Of a DNA stretch of 64,000 bases, positions 8,519 through 16,227 are shown one piece after another; positions within the stretch are counted from its first letter, which is position 1, and the number at the start of each line of letters is the position of its first letter. Under the pieces are notes generated by a model. That model did no database searches, was not told the origin of the DNA, and saw only the letters and a list, made by a program, of their open reading frames with translations. This DNA comes from Thiothrix lacustris DSM 21227 (GTDB lineage: Bacteria; Pseudomonadota; Gammaproteobacteria; Thiotrichales; Thiotrichaceae), in contig NZ_JHYQ01000021.1 of NCBI RefSeq assembly GCF_000621325.1, forward strand, positions 19,727 to 83,726, written 5' to 3'. The position numbers and the translations under genes were made by a program.

Positions 8519-9950
8519 CACACGTTTTAGCAGGAATGATTGCTGTCTTTATTTCGCGTTGGCATTTTTTGCACATAGGGTAGAATTCACCGTATTTTTT
8601 ATACAATAACATACTCAGAACGATACCATTGGTATTGGCTGTAATCGCTTTATTGTAACCGCCGCCGCTTTCGTAAATACCGGAGTACCAGCCACGATCA
8701 GGGTCATAGGCTGAACTGACGGTATAGACAAGTTCCTTGCTGTAAGGGTCATTGGGATAGAGCAAGGCCATGGATAATGCTGCTTTTACTGAGGTGGTTT
8801 TGAGGTTGTCGTAACGTACACCTTTATCAGTAGTGGTATTCCATGGCAACCCTGCCGTGAAAATGGTGTTGTAGAGGAAGTAAGGTTTTTGGTCAATATT
8901 GTCTTCGGAAACGGCGGTTATAATGCCAGTTTCTTCCCAACGCCGCTTTTGAACGTTGTAAATGTTGTCCAGCAATGGGCGATTTTCATCATCAATACCG
9001 TTCTCAATGGCATCCATGGCATACGATTCAGTAACAACATAGTTGTATGCGCCTAAGTCGCGTGGATCACGCCGGTCATAGGCAATCGGTACGTCGTAAA
9101 TGTTGATGCTTGTGCGAAATTCGTTGTTGTACGTGGCTGCAACATGCTGGTCGTAGCCCAATTGGCGGAAAATTTTACCGGCATATTGCTCATATCCTAA
9201 ACGCCCTTCTTGTGCCACGACGATGTTTTTGGTGGCCGGGTCGCGATAAAAGCCAAACATTTGGCCATCTTTGATCAGGCGCTTCATGTCCCAGCGCTCT
9301 ATGGATTTTTTGGCAGGGTAGGCATATTTAGGGTGCATACAACCGAGGGTATTGAGCCATGACACCATCCGTGCTAAATCGAGTGCGGAAACGCCAATGC
9401 CATCGGGGCTGGGTTGGTTGCGGTAATCGACCATTTCACCTTTGATAGTGTTGTATACTTTGTTAGGTGCTTCTTTGTTAAATAGCTCCATGCTATTCAA
9501 TGTTTTGAACATGGCACGAATACGCTCATCAAATGTTTTGTCGTCAATGAGGTCGAAATCACGAGCGGCAATAGTGGCGGCTAGTGCTGAGCCAGTATCC
9601 CACATGGTGGTGGAGGGGTATTTATCCGCAGCGTTATACAGCCCTGTTGAAGGATTATAGTTATTTTCAAAGTACTTCCACGCAATTTTAGCCATATCTA
9701 GGTCTGTACTGCACAGTGCTTGCGGCGTTCCTAAACAACTGTTGCTTGGGCCTGTCGTCAGGGCGCAAAAGGTATCATTACGCCCAGCGCCAGCGCCTGA
9801 TTTGAACATCTGTAACAAGTTCGTGGAGTCTTTGCTGGCGCTAGCTGTACTGGTGGATGTAGCACCCTGACTAATGAAAAATATAATGATGCCTGCCAGT
9901 AGTAAACCCGCTAGCCATGCTAATCCTGTTTTTATCTTATTGTTATTCAT
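8499..9950 (-). CDS. Membrane-anchored DUF3131 protein (paralogue B)
   Basis: A 483-residue protein with one N-terminal membrane segment (about residues 8-28, LAWLAGLLLAGIIIFFIS), so the domain should sit in the periplasm. The DUF3131 domain shows the same motifs as paralogue A: YPSTTMWDTGSALAA, EGRLGYEQYAGK, NYVVTESYAMDA, TAVSEDNIDQKPYFLYNT, GWYSGIYE and TANTNGIVL. The C-terminus has two extra Cys pairs (CKKC and CDVC). It overlaps the upstream coiled-coil gene by 8 bp and the downstream beta-protein gene by 20 bp, forming the tail of the operon that starts with Hpt and H-NOX. Confidence 0.85.
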   Translation of the reverse strand: MNNNKIKTGLAWLAGLLLAGIIIFFISQGATSTSTASASKDSTNLLQMFKSGAGAGRNDTFCALTTGPSNSCLGTPQALCSTDLDMAKIAWKYFENNYNPSTGLYNAADKYPSTTMWDTGSALAATIAARDFDLIDDKTFDERIRAMFKTLNSMELFNKEAPNKVYNTIKGEMVDYRNQPSPDGIGVSALDLARMVSWLNTLGCMHPKYAYPAKKSIERWDMKRLIKDGQMFGFYRDPATKNIVVAQEGRLGYEQYAGKIFRQLGYDQHVAATYNNEFRTSINIYDVPIAYDRRDPRDLGAYNYVVTESYAMDAIENGIDDENRPLLDNIYNVQKRRWEETGIITAVSEDNIDQKPYFLYNTIFTAGLPWNTTTDKGVRYDNLKTTSVKAALSMALLYPNDPYSKELVYTVSSAYDPDRGWYSGIYESGGGYNKAITANTNGIVLSMLLYKKYGEFYPMCKKCQREIKTAIIPAKTCDVCTTQ

Positions 9951-10464
9951 TACCTAGTTCTCCTAGAACCGCTTCGATTTCTTTGCGTACAGTATCGGTT
10001 GTTGTGCTGGTATCACCGCTTTTCCAAGCTGCCATGAGTTTGTCAATGGGTCCCATCAGCCCTTGTAGACGTGCTTTTTGTGCGCTAAGTGTTTCACTGG
10101 CTTGCCATAGGGGCTTTTTGGTGCTGAGAATTTTTTCAGCCGCTTCTTTGCCTTTCCCATCTGTGCGTAATTGATTGGCTTGTTTGATGGTATCAAGAAT
10201 GGTTTTCAGGTCAGTGCGTTGTTTGATCAATGCCTGTTTTTTCTTTTCGGCCTCATCGGCTATTTTGCCTTGTTTACTGGTCACTGAGTCAATGGCGTCA
10301 ATTTTGGTTGCTAGTGGCGCAAGTGTTTCTGTGAGTACAGTTGATGAGCCTTGTTGTAGCTCAATGAGTGTGCGCAGTTCTGCGTGAAGCTGCTGGTTTT
10401 GGAAAACCAGGTACCCGATCAGCACCAGTAACATGCTGAGTAATACATGCTGAAAAAGATTCAT
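9943..10464 (-). CDS. Membrane-anchored coiled-coil protein
   Basis: I choose the ATG at 10464 (MNLFQHVLLSMLLVLIGYLV), preceded by GAGGG about ten bases upstream, over the longer frame from 10533 that would overlap the kinase gene. The product has 173 residues: an N-terminal membrane segment (residues 5-22), then a predicted coiled coil rich in Gln, Lys and Glu, with no Cys. I do not recognise the family. Its place between a hybrid kinase and a DUF3131 gene, with an 8-bp overlap to the latter, suggests it is a structural partner of the envelope machinery encoded there. Confidence 0.65.
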   Translation of the reverse strand: MNLFQHVLLSMLLVLIGYLVFQNQQLHAELRTLIELQQGSSTVLTETLAPLATKIDAIDSVTSKQGKIADEAEKKKQALIKQRTDLKTILDTIKQANQLRTDGKGKEAAEKILSTKKPLWQASETLSAQKARLQGLMGPIDKLMAAWKSGDTSTTTDTVRKEIEAVLGELGNE

Positions 10465-10511
10465 GGATGATATGCCCTCTTTATTTTTGTTATTTTTAGT
10501 CTGGTGCTTGT

Positions 10512-11849
10512 CTAGGCTGTCACTAAGCACCATTCCTCTAGTGTTGTTGCCAAGGTATTAATCTGGATGGGTTTGGTCAGGCAGGCATTCATACCAGCCG
10601 CTATATAGGCTTGTTCGTCACCTTTCATGGCATTGGCGGTCAGGGCGATAATGGGTAGGTGGCGATCAGGAAATTCTGCACGAATTTTTTCGGTAGTTTC
10701 TACGCCACTCATGCCAGGCATCTGGATGTCCATCAGTACCAAGACGAAATCTTCGCGGCGTAAGTAGTCGAGTGCCTCGAAACCATTTTCTGCCAAGGTG
10801 AAGTGATAGCCGAGCTTGTTGAGCATGCCTTTAGCAACCATTTGGTTGACCTTGTGGTCTTCCACTACAAGGATGCGTTGATTGCCACCATCGGCTACAG
10901 GTTTGGCTGCCGTTGCGGATGTGCTCGGTGGTGGGGCGGCAGGTTCTCCAGTAGCGTCTGTGATGATCGGCAATTCAAACCAGAAGGTGCTGCCGACACC
11001 TTCAGTGCTGTTTACGCCAATGGTGCCCCCCATTAAATGGGTTAGCTTGCGGCTGATGGCTAGGCCTAGCCCAGCACCGCCGTTATTGTGTTGGTCGTAA
11101 CGGCTGATTTGGCTGAATGCGTGGAATAGGCTATTCAGTTTTTCTGAGGAAATGCCCATGCCAGTATCTTGTACTTCAAAACGCAGTGTTTTGGGATCTG
11201 CTGGGGTACGAGATACTCGAACGGTGATTTGTCCAGCCGTGGTGAATTTGATGGCATTACTAATGAGGTTGAGTAATATTTGGCGTAAACGTAATGGGTC
11301 ACCGCACAAATGGGTGGGAATATCTTTCTCAACTGCTAGCACCAAGTTTAAGTGTTTCTGGCTGGCAACTGTGCGCATGGTGTCGATAATGTTAGGCAGA
11401 ATGCCACACAGGAGAAAGGATTCTTCCAGTACTTCCAGCTTGCCTGCTTCTAGCCGAGAGATGTCAAGAATGTCGTTGATAATGCCCAGCAATGATTGTG
11501 CAGATTGTAGGACAGTGTTGAGTTGTTGGGTTTGTTCGGTATTTAGAGGCGTGTCTTGTAGCAAGGTGGCCATGCCGATAATGCCGTTCATCGGGGTGCG
11601 AATTTCATGGCTCATGGCTGCTAGAAATGCACTTTTTGAACGGCTAGCTGCCAGTGCCTGATCACGCGCCTCGGTCAATTCATGGGTGCGTGTTGTAATC
11701 GTGTTTTCTAGGGCGTTTGCTATTCCCCGCAATTCTTGATTAGCCTGATACAGTTCCAGACTTTTGCTTTCCAGTAACTGCTCAGCCTGTTTACGGGCGC
11801 TCCGTTCGCGTTCCAGTCGGCCTTGCAGGCGAGTTAATTGGTCGATCAT
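10512..11849 (-). CDS. Hybrid histidine kinase/response regulator, H-NOX partner
   Basis: A soluble 445-residue kinase: N-terminal coiled coil (1-70), HisKA with phospho-acceptor His81 ([10 protein letters not shown]), HATPase with N box (NLISNAIKF), DTGMGI and [10 protein letters not shown], then a C-terminal receiver with Asp374 ([11 protein letters not shown]) and a conserved Lys in LTKP. There are no membrane segments and no built-in sensor domain, as expected when the input comes from a separate H-NOX protein. Its ATG shares one base with the H-NOX stop (TAATG), so translation is coupled. H-NOX proteins encoded beside kinases typically inhibit the kinase when NO is bound; phosphate would pass through the receiver to the adjacent Hpt protein. 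Confidence 0.9.
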   Translation of the reverse strand: MIDQLTRLQGRLERERSARKQAEQLLESKSLELYQANQELRGIANALENTITTRTHELTEARDQALAASRSKSAFLAAMSHEIRTPMNGIIGMATLLQDTPLNTEQTQQLNTVLQSAQSLLGIINDILDISRLEAGKLEVLEESFLLCGILPNIIDTMRTVASQKHLNLVLAVEKDIPTHLCGDPLRLRQILLNLISNAIKFTTAGQITVRVSRTPADPKTLRFEVQDTGMGISSEKLNSLFHAFSQISRYDQHNNGGAGLGLAISRKLTHLMGGTIGVNSTEGVGSTFWFELPIITDATGEPAAPPPSTSATAAKPVADGGNQRILVVEDHKVNQMVAKGMLNKLGYHFTLAENGFEALDYLRREDFVLVLMDIQMPGMSGVETTEKIRAEFPDRHLPIIALTANAMKGDEQAYIAAGMNACLTKPIQINTLATTLEEWCLVTA

Positions 11850-12397
11850 TAGGCTGCCATCCGCGTGATGTGGAACTCAGCGTGAGTGCCCTTACCAGCG
11901 GAACAGTCCACCATGTCAACTTGGGCTTTGATTTGATAGTGAGTGATGCAGCCCTCTAACAGCCCTTCTGCCAGTGTGGCAAAAGGGTGTGGTGAGCGGT
12001 AGATCATGATCAGTTTTTGCGTGCCTTCACGGTGGGTTTCAAAGGTTGGTAGTTGGGCATCCGGGTAAAGTTTATGTACTTCTACGTGAATGTAGTTTTC
12101 GATGGACTCGAGAAAGTCGAATATATCCGGGGTGCTACTGAAGAATGTCGGGTAAAGCACCACAAAGCGTCCGAATAGGAAATGCCCAAATGCTTTGACT
12201 AAGGCAGGCACAGGCACGCCTGTTTGTTTTGATAGGTTTTGAATCAGAGTGACTATTTCAGAATGTGGGTAAGTGCCAACAGCGGTGTAAGCCCCGCCGG
12301 AGGGCAGATTTGACGCTTCGATAATATCGTCAACCTTGTCGGCGGAAAAGGTCTGTTCCACCATGTCCAAAAATTCTGTAAACACCAAGCCTTTCAT
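11849..12397 (-). CDS. H-NOX heme nitric-oxide/oxygen sensor
   Basis: A 182-residue stand-alone H-NOX (HNOB) domain that binds heme and senses NO. The N-terminus [14 protein letters not shown] and the proximal heme ligand His104 in [15 protein letters not shown] are canonical. The propionate-binding motif YxSxR appears here as YRSPH (Tyr133, Ser135, His137): the Arg is replaced by His, codon CAC at 11987-11989 read on the minus strand. It is translationally coupled to the hybrid kinase and lies 33 bp after the Hpt gene. Proteobacterial H-NOX/kinase pairs commonly regulate biofilm or cyclic-di-GMP; here the neighbours are polysaccharide genes. Confidence 0.92.
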   Translation of the reverse strand: MKGLVFTEFLDMVEQTFSADKVDDIIEASNLPSGGAYTAVGTYPHSEIVTLIQNLSKQTGVPVPALVKAFGHFLFGRFVVLYPTFFSSTPDIFDFLESIENYIHVEVHKLYPDAQLPTFETHREGTQKLIMIYRSPHPFATLAEGLLEGCITHYQIKAQVDMVDCSAGKGTHAEFHITRMAA

Positions 12398-12430
12398 TAA
12401 ATTGATTCTCTTTTGTTTTTTGTATTATCT

Positions 12431-12790
12431 TTAGTAAGCAATCACAGGTTGTTGCTTAAGCCATTCAAGAACTTTGCTATATTCAGTTTGTAATTTCTCT
12501 AAATAGATGGCTGCTGCTTGTTGGTCATTATTTTCACGGTAGTCTTCTAACAAGTGAGCAAGCTCCGCCAGTTCGAAAGCGCCAATGAGTTTGCTACTGG
12601 ATTTTAGTTTGTGGCAAATCGCCCCAACTTGAGCGCTGTCGTGTATTTCAACAGATTGTTTTAATGTGATTATGCATTGATCTGTATCTGTGATGAAAAA
12701 CTCAACCAGCTCAGCAAACTCATCTGCCATAATTTCCTGCAACATGATGTAAGTTTCTGCATCAACAGGGGTATTTGTCGTGGTTGTCAT
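12431..12790 (-). CDS. Hpt histidine phosphotransfer protein
   Basis: A 119-residue four-helix Hpt domain. The phospho-accepting His60 lies in the motif CHKLKSSSKLIGA. As the first gene of the leftward operon it probably relays phosphate between the hybrid kinase receiver (Asp374) and the response regulator encoded divergently 155 bp away. The order resembles the HptB-HsbR-HsbA pathway of Pseudomonas, where an Hpt protein feeds a regulator with a PP2C domain. That correspondence is an inference from domain content. Confidence 0.88.
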   Translation of the reverse strand: MTTTTNTPVDAETYIMLQEIMADEFAELVEFFITDTDQCIITLKQSVEIHDSAQVGAICHKLKSSSKLIGAFELAELAHLLEDYRENNDQQAAAIYLEKLQTEYSKVLEWLKQQPVIAY

Positions 12791-12945
12791 TTTGATTACC
12801 CATTAGTGTATTGTCCGGTTTACTGTAATTATGCCATTTGCCGGAATTGTGTTTTTATAATTTCCGTCTATATCGACAGATTATCTTTTGATGGTATCAT
12901 AGAACTATTCGAGTGTTAATAACATCATAAAAACAAGATATAAGT
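12791..12945. promoter_or_regulatory. Divergent intergenic control region of the signalling locus
   Basis: A 155-bp AT-rich gap lies between the divergent Hpt and response-regulator genes. It must hold the promoters of both arms. I could not assign a convincing pair of -35 and -10 boxes or a clear operator palindrome by eye. Confidence 0.45.
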
Positions 12946-14148
12946 ATGAAAATCCTAGTTGTCGATGATGCCAGAGATATGCAATTGATCTTGCGCCGCA
13001 TCCTGACCCTAATGGGGCATCAGGTCGTCCTTGCTAATCACGGGCAGGAGGCGTGGGAACTCCTCCAGCAGCACAATTTTCAAGTCGTGATTAGTGATTG
13101 GGTGATGCCCATTATGGATGGCCCGACATTGTGTCGAACGATTCGTGCTGCGGAGCTACCCCATTACGTTTACATCATTTTGCTGACAGGCATGTCTAGT
13201 AAACAAAACCTGATCCTAGGAATGGAGGCGGGTGCAGATGATTTTGCGACCAAGCCCATCGTGCGCGAAGAGTTGGAGGTGCGTTTACGTGCCGCTCAGC
13301 GGGTACTGAATCTAGAGCAGACGCTGGAGGATAAGAATCGGAATCTGGAAGGTGTCAATCAATCGCTATCAGCTACTCAGGCGTTGATTCAGAGCGATCT
13401 TAAACGTGCAGCGAGTCTACAAACAGGGGTATTACCGGTTCACAAGGCATTTGGTCGCCTGTGTGTTGATTGGTTTTTTCAGCCTGCTCAGTACATTGGT
13501 GGTGATACGTTTAACTATTTTCCGATCAATGATGATTTGTTTTTTTTCTATTCCATTGATGTGTCTGGTCATGGTATTTCCGCAGCCTTGTTGTCGATGT
13601 GTTTGCAAACCCTGCTGAGCTCAACAGGTGAGCTGTATTGTCAGGATGAGTTGACGCGGGAGAATGCTGCCACTTTTCCAGCACGTTTGGCTGAGAATTT
13701 GAACCATCATTTGAATCATGTGCTGGATACTGGCGATCATTATTTAACGTTGATCATGGGGGTTGTGGATACAGCAGAAGAGCGTCTGCATTTTGTGCAA
13801 GCTGGTCATCCGCAACCTTTCTTGTATGACCCTTCGACGCAGCAGATTGAGCGGATTGATTGCACTGGCTTCCCCATTGGGCTAATGCCTGATATGGAGT
13901 ATGAAACCATTAGTCTGCCATTTCCTACAGGTAGTCGTTTTGTTTTGTACTCGGATGGCATCTTAGAATTGCATCATGCATCAGGTGAGCCCATGACTGA
14001 AGATGACTTACAGACCTGTTTACAGGCGTTGATTGGCTTGCCAGCGCGGGAACTTGTTTCCCGCTTGGGCGAACAACTTGGTTTGGGTAAGGAAAATGAA
14101 GACAAGCCTGATGATATTTCTCTGTTAATCATTGATTCTTGTGGCTAG
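12946..14148 (+). CDS. Response regulator with PP2C (SpoIIE/RsbU-type) phosphatase domain
   Basis: 400 residues: receiver domain (1-120) with phospho-acceptor Asp51 (ISDWVMPIMDG), a short coiled-coil linker (about 120-155), then a PPM-type Ser/Thr phosphatase domain with metal-binding motifs IGGDTFNYF, DVSGHGISAALLS and a terminal DDISLLIID. Such proteins dephosphorylate STAS anti-anti-sigma factors; the STAS gene follows 79 bp downstream. Unlike Pseudomonas HsbR it has no C-terminal kinase module; a separate HATPase gene at 15794-16225 fills that role. It should be the output of the H-NOX/kinase/Hpt relay. Confidence 0.9.
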   Translation: MKILVVDDARDMQLILRRILTLMGHQVVLANHGQEAWELLQQHNFQVVISDWVMPIMDGPTLCRTIRAAELPHYVYIILLTGMSSKQNLILGMEAGADDFATKPIVREELEVRLRAAQRVLNLEQTLEDKNRNLEGVNQSLSATQALIQSDLKRAASLQTGVLPVHKAFGRLCVDWFFQPAQYIGGDTFNYFPINDDLFFFYSIDVSGHGISAALLSMCLQTLLSSTGELYCQDELTRENAATFPARLAENLNHHLNHVLDTGDHYLTLIMGVVDTAEERLHFVQAGHPQPFLYDPSTQQIERIDCTGFPIGLMPDMEYETISLPFPTGSRFVLYSDGILELHHASGEPMTEDDLQTCLQALIGLPARELVSRLGEQLGLGKENEDKPDDISLLIIDSCG

Positions 14149-14227
14149 CCAAAACCATTAATTATAGATATAGTTTATTCATAAATAGAAAATACTAAAA
14201 TTACATCAATCGAAGAGGATAACAAGA

Positions 14228-14566
14228 ATGAAGCTCTCTACTCATGTACAAGGCGAATTCACCATTGCCGTCATTGGCGAAACACGTATGGATGCCGCCG
14301 TAGCCCCAGAACTCAAACATCAAATCTCCCAACTACTCAATGATGGTGCAACCCGTATTGTGTTGGACCTTAGTGCCGTAACCTTTATGGACAGTAGTAG
14401 CCTCGGCGCACTGGTCAGCCTGCTGAAAATGGTTGGCAACCGTGGTGATCTGATCATCGCTGGTTCAAAGGGCATCGTTGCTGACCTGTTTAAGCTGACA
14501 CGTATGGATCGTGTCTTCCGCATGGCGGATAGCGTGGATGCAGCACTGGGTGCTGTGGCAGCGTAA
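14228..14566 (+). CDS. STAS-domain anti-sigma-factor antagonist (RsbV-like)
   Basis: A 112-residue single STAS domain. The regulatory motif is TFMDSSSLGAL, with Ser57 aligning to the phosphorylated Ser of SpoIIAA and RsbV; the usual Gly after the serine pair is a third Ser. A GAGGA ribosome site precedes the ATG. In the partner-switch scheme the RsbW-like kinase (15794-16225) would phosphorylate it and the PP2C regulator upstream would dephosphorylate it. The final target of the switch is not evident because no sigma factor gene is in the locus. Confidence 0.9.
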   Translation: MKLSTHVQGEFTIAVIGETRMDAAVAPELKHQISQLLNDGATRIVLDLSAVTFMDSSSLGALVSLLKMVGNRGDLIIAGSKGIVADLFKLTRMDRVFRMADSVDAALGAVAA

Positions 14567-14603
14567 TTGGTGCGAATGACTATCTGAGAAAAGGGGGCTT
14601 CCG

Positions 14604-15794
14604 ATGAAAGCGATGATACTGGCGGCAGGCAAAGGGACGCGGGTGCGCCCTATTACCAACGAGATGCCAAAACCGATGATCCCGATCCTGCGCAAGCCGG
14701 TCATGGAGTCCATCGTCGAACTATTACGCGCCCACAGCGTGCGTGAAATCGTGGTCAACACTAGCCATTTGGCACCGGTGATCGAAAACTACTTCCGCGA
14801 TGGCAACCAGTTGGGTGTCCACATTGCTTATTCTTACGAAGGCTACATGACCGACGATGGGTTGGAAGGAAAAGCCCTAGGTTCGGCGGGGGGCATGAAA
14901 CGTATTCAGGAATTTTCTGGCTTTTTCGACGAAACATTCATTGTGCTGTGCGGCGATGCGTGGATTGATCTTGATATCAGTGCTGCATTGCGTCAGCACC
15001 GTGAGAATGGCGGTATTGCGACCATTATTTTGCAGGAAGTCCCACACGAAGAAGTGCATAAATACGGGGTAGTGAAGCTCAATGAACAGCAGCGTATTGT
15101 GCAGTTTCAGGAGAAACCTAAGCCAGAAGAGGCCGTTTCTAACCTGATTAATACGGGGATTTACATCTTTGAGCCGGAAATCTTTAACTACATTCCCTCA
15201 GGTGTTGAATATGATATTGGTGGCCAATTATTCCCTGCCTTGGTTAGTGCAGGTGAGCGATTCTTTGGTGTGAAAATGGATTTCCAATGGGTCGACATTG
15301 GTTCTGTGCCGGATGTATGGGCGGCGACTCGAAAAGCCTTGTTGGGGGAAATCGAAGGTTTTCGTATGCCAGGCAAGCAAGTACGACCCGGTGTTTGGAC
15401 AGGTATAAACGTTAGCATTGATTGGAATATGGTTAAAATCAAACCACCTGTTTATATCGGTAGCAGCACTAAAGTTGAGGCCGGTAGCAAGATTATCGGC
15501 CCCTGCATGATCGGTGCAAACTGTTTGGTGGAAGCGGGTGCGGAAATCAGTGAATGTTTGATTAGTGATTATACCCGTATCGGCAATATGGCAACCTTGG
15601 ATAACAAGCTGATCTTTGGTGGGGATTGTATTTCACCGGATGGCACGGTGCTCAATGTGAGTGAAACTCAGGTTCGTTGGTTGGTCAGCGATATGCGCAG
15701 AGTGCTGAACCCTAGCGATATTCATGACATGATGCTTTTCAATAATATGCTCAGTTTCTACGGGGAACTGGCAGAAGAGGCGGAGGCTGCCTAA
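14604..15794 (+). CDS. Sugar-1-phosphate nucleotidyltransferase (mannose-1-P guanylyltransferase-like)
   Basis: 396 residues. The N-terminal Rossmann-like transferase domain begins MKAMILAAGKGTRVRP and contains the nucleotide-binding GxGTRxRP and KPM motifs, VLCGDAWIDLD (metal-binding Asp) and FQEKP. The C-terminal part from about residue 275 has left-handed beta-helix character (YIGSSTKVEAGSKIIGPCMIG). It makes an activated NDP-sugar; the base and sugar cannot be decided from sequence alone, though the GDP-mannose pyrophosphorylase group is closest by eye. It probably supplies substrate to the GT2 synthase downstream. Its stop shares one base with the next start (TAATG), coupling it to the RsbW-like gene. 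Confidence 0.85.
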   Translation: MKAMILAAGKGTRVRPITNEMPKPMIPILRKPVMESIVELLRAHSVREIVVNTSHLAPVIENYFRDGNQLGVHIAYSYEGYMTDDGLEGKALGSAGGMKRIQEFSGFFDETFIVLCGDAWIDLDISAALRQHRENGGIATIILQEVPHEEVHKYGVVKLNEQQRIVQFQEKPKPEEAVSNLINTGIYIFEPEIFNYIPSGVEYDIGGQLFPALVSAGERFFGVKMDFQWVDIGSVPDVWAATRKALLGEIEGFRMPGKQVRPGVWTGINVSIDWNMVKIKPPVYIGSSTKVEAGSKIIGPCMIGANCLVEAGAEISECLISDYTRIGNMATLDNKLIFGGDCISPDGTVLNVSETQVRWLVSDMRRVLNPSDIHDMMLFNNMLSFYGELAEEAEAA

Positions 15795-16225
15795 TGGAAA
15801 CAATTTACCAACAATACAATATTCGCCTTTCCATCGATAGCCGTTTGGATCAGGTACGGGTACTGTCTGGTGCGTTACGCGGTATCGGTAAAGAACTTGA
15901 GCTGTCTGATGAAAAGCTTGGGCAACTCGAACTGATGATGGTGGAAGCCGTCAATAATGTCATTGAACATGCCTATCAAATGCAGGGCGGTAACGATGTG
16001 CGGGTTCGGGTGGAATACAGTCCGGCAGAAGTAAACCTCATTATCTCTGATAGTGGACGTACCATGCCCGCTTCACTGCACTCTGAAGTACGTGAAATGC
16101 CTGATCCTGATGACTTGCCTGAAGGTGGGTGGGGTATGGGCTTGATCCAATTGTTGGCGGACTCTATCCGTTACAACATTGATGCGACAGGGAACCACTT
16201 ACACGTCAACAAGCTACTAGCCTGA
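15794..16225 (+). CDS. RsbW-like ATP-binding anti-sigma/serine kinase
   Basis: 143 residues forming one GHKL ATPase domain: N box in LMMVEAVNNVIEHAY, G1 box ISDSGR and G2 box GWGMGLIQLLAD. This is the RsbW/SpoIIAB group that binds a target protein or phosphorylates a STAS partner. It is embedded in the polysaccharide operon, coupled to the nucleotidyltransferase (1-base overlap) and two bases before the GH2 gene. With the STAS and PP2C genes it completes a partner-switching module. Because no sigma factor is nearby, the switch may act on an enzyme or an unlinked regulator. Confidence 0.87.
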   Translation: METIYQQYNIRLSIDSRLDQVRVLSGALRGIGKELELSDEKLGQLELMMVEAVNNVIEHAYQMQGGNDVRVRVEYSPAEVNLIISDSGRTMPASLHSEVREMPDPDDLPEGGWGMGLIQLLADSIRYNIDATGNHLHVNKLLA

Positions 16226-16227
16226 CA

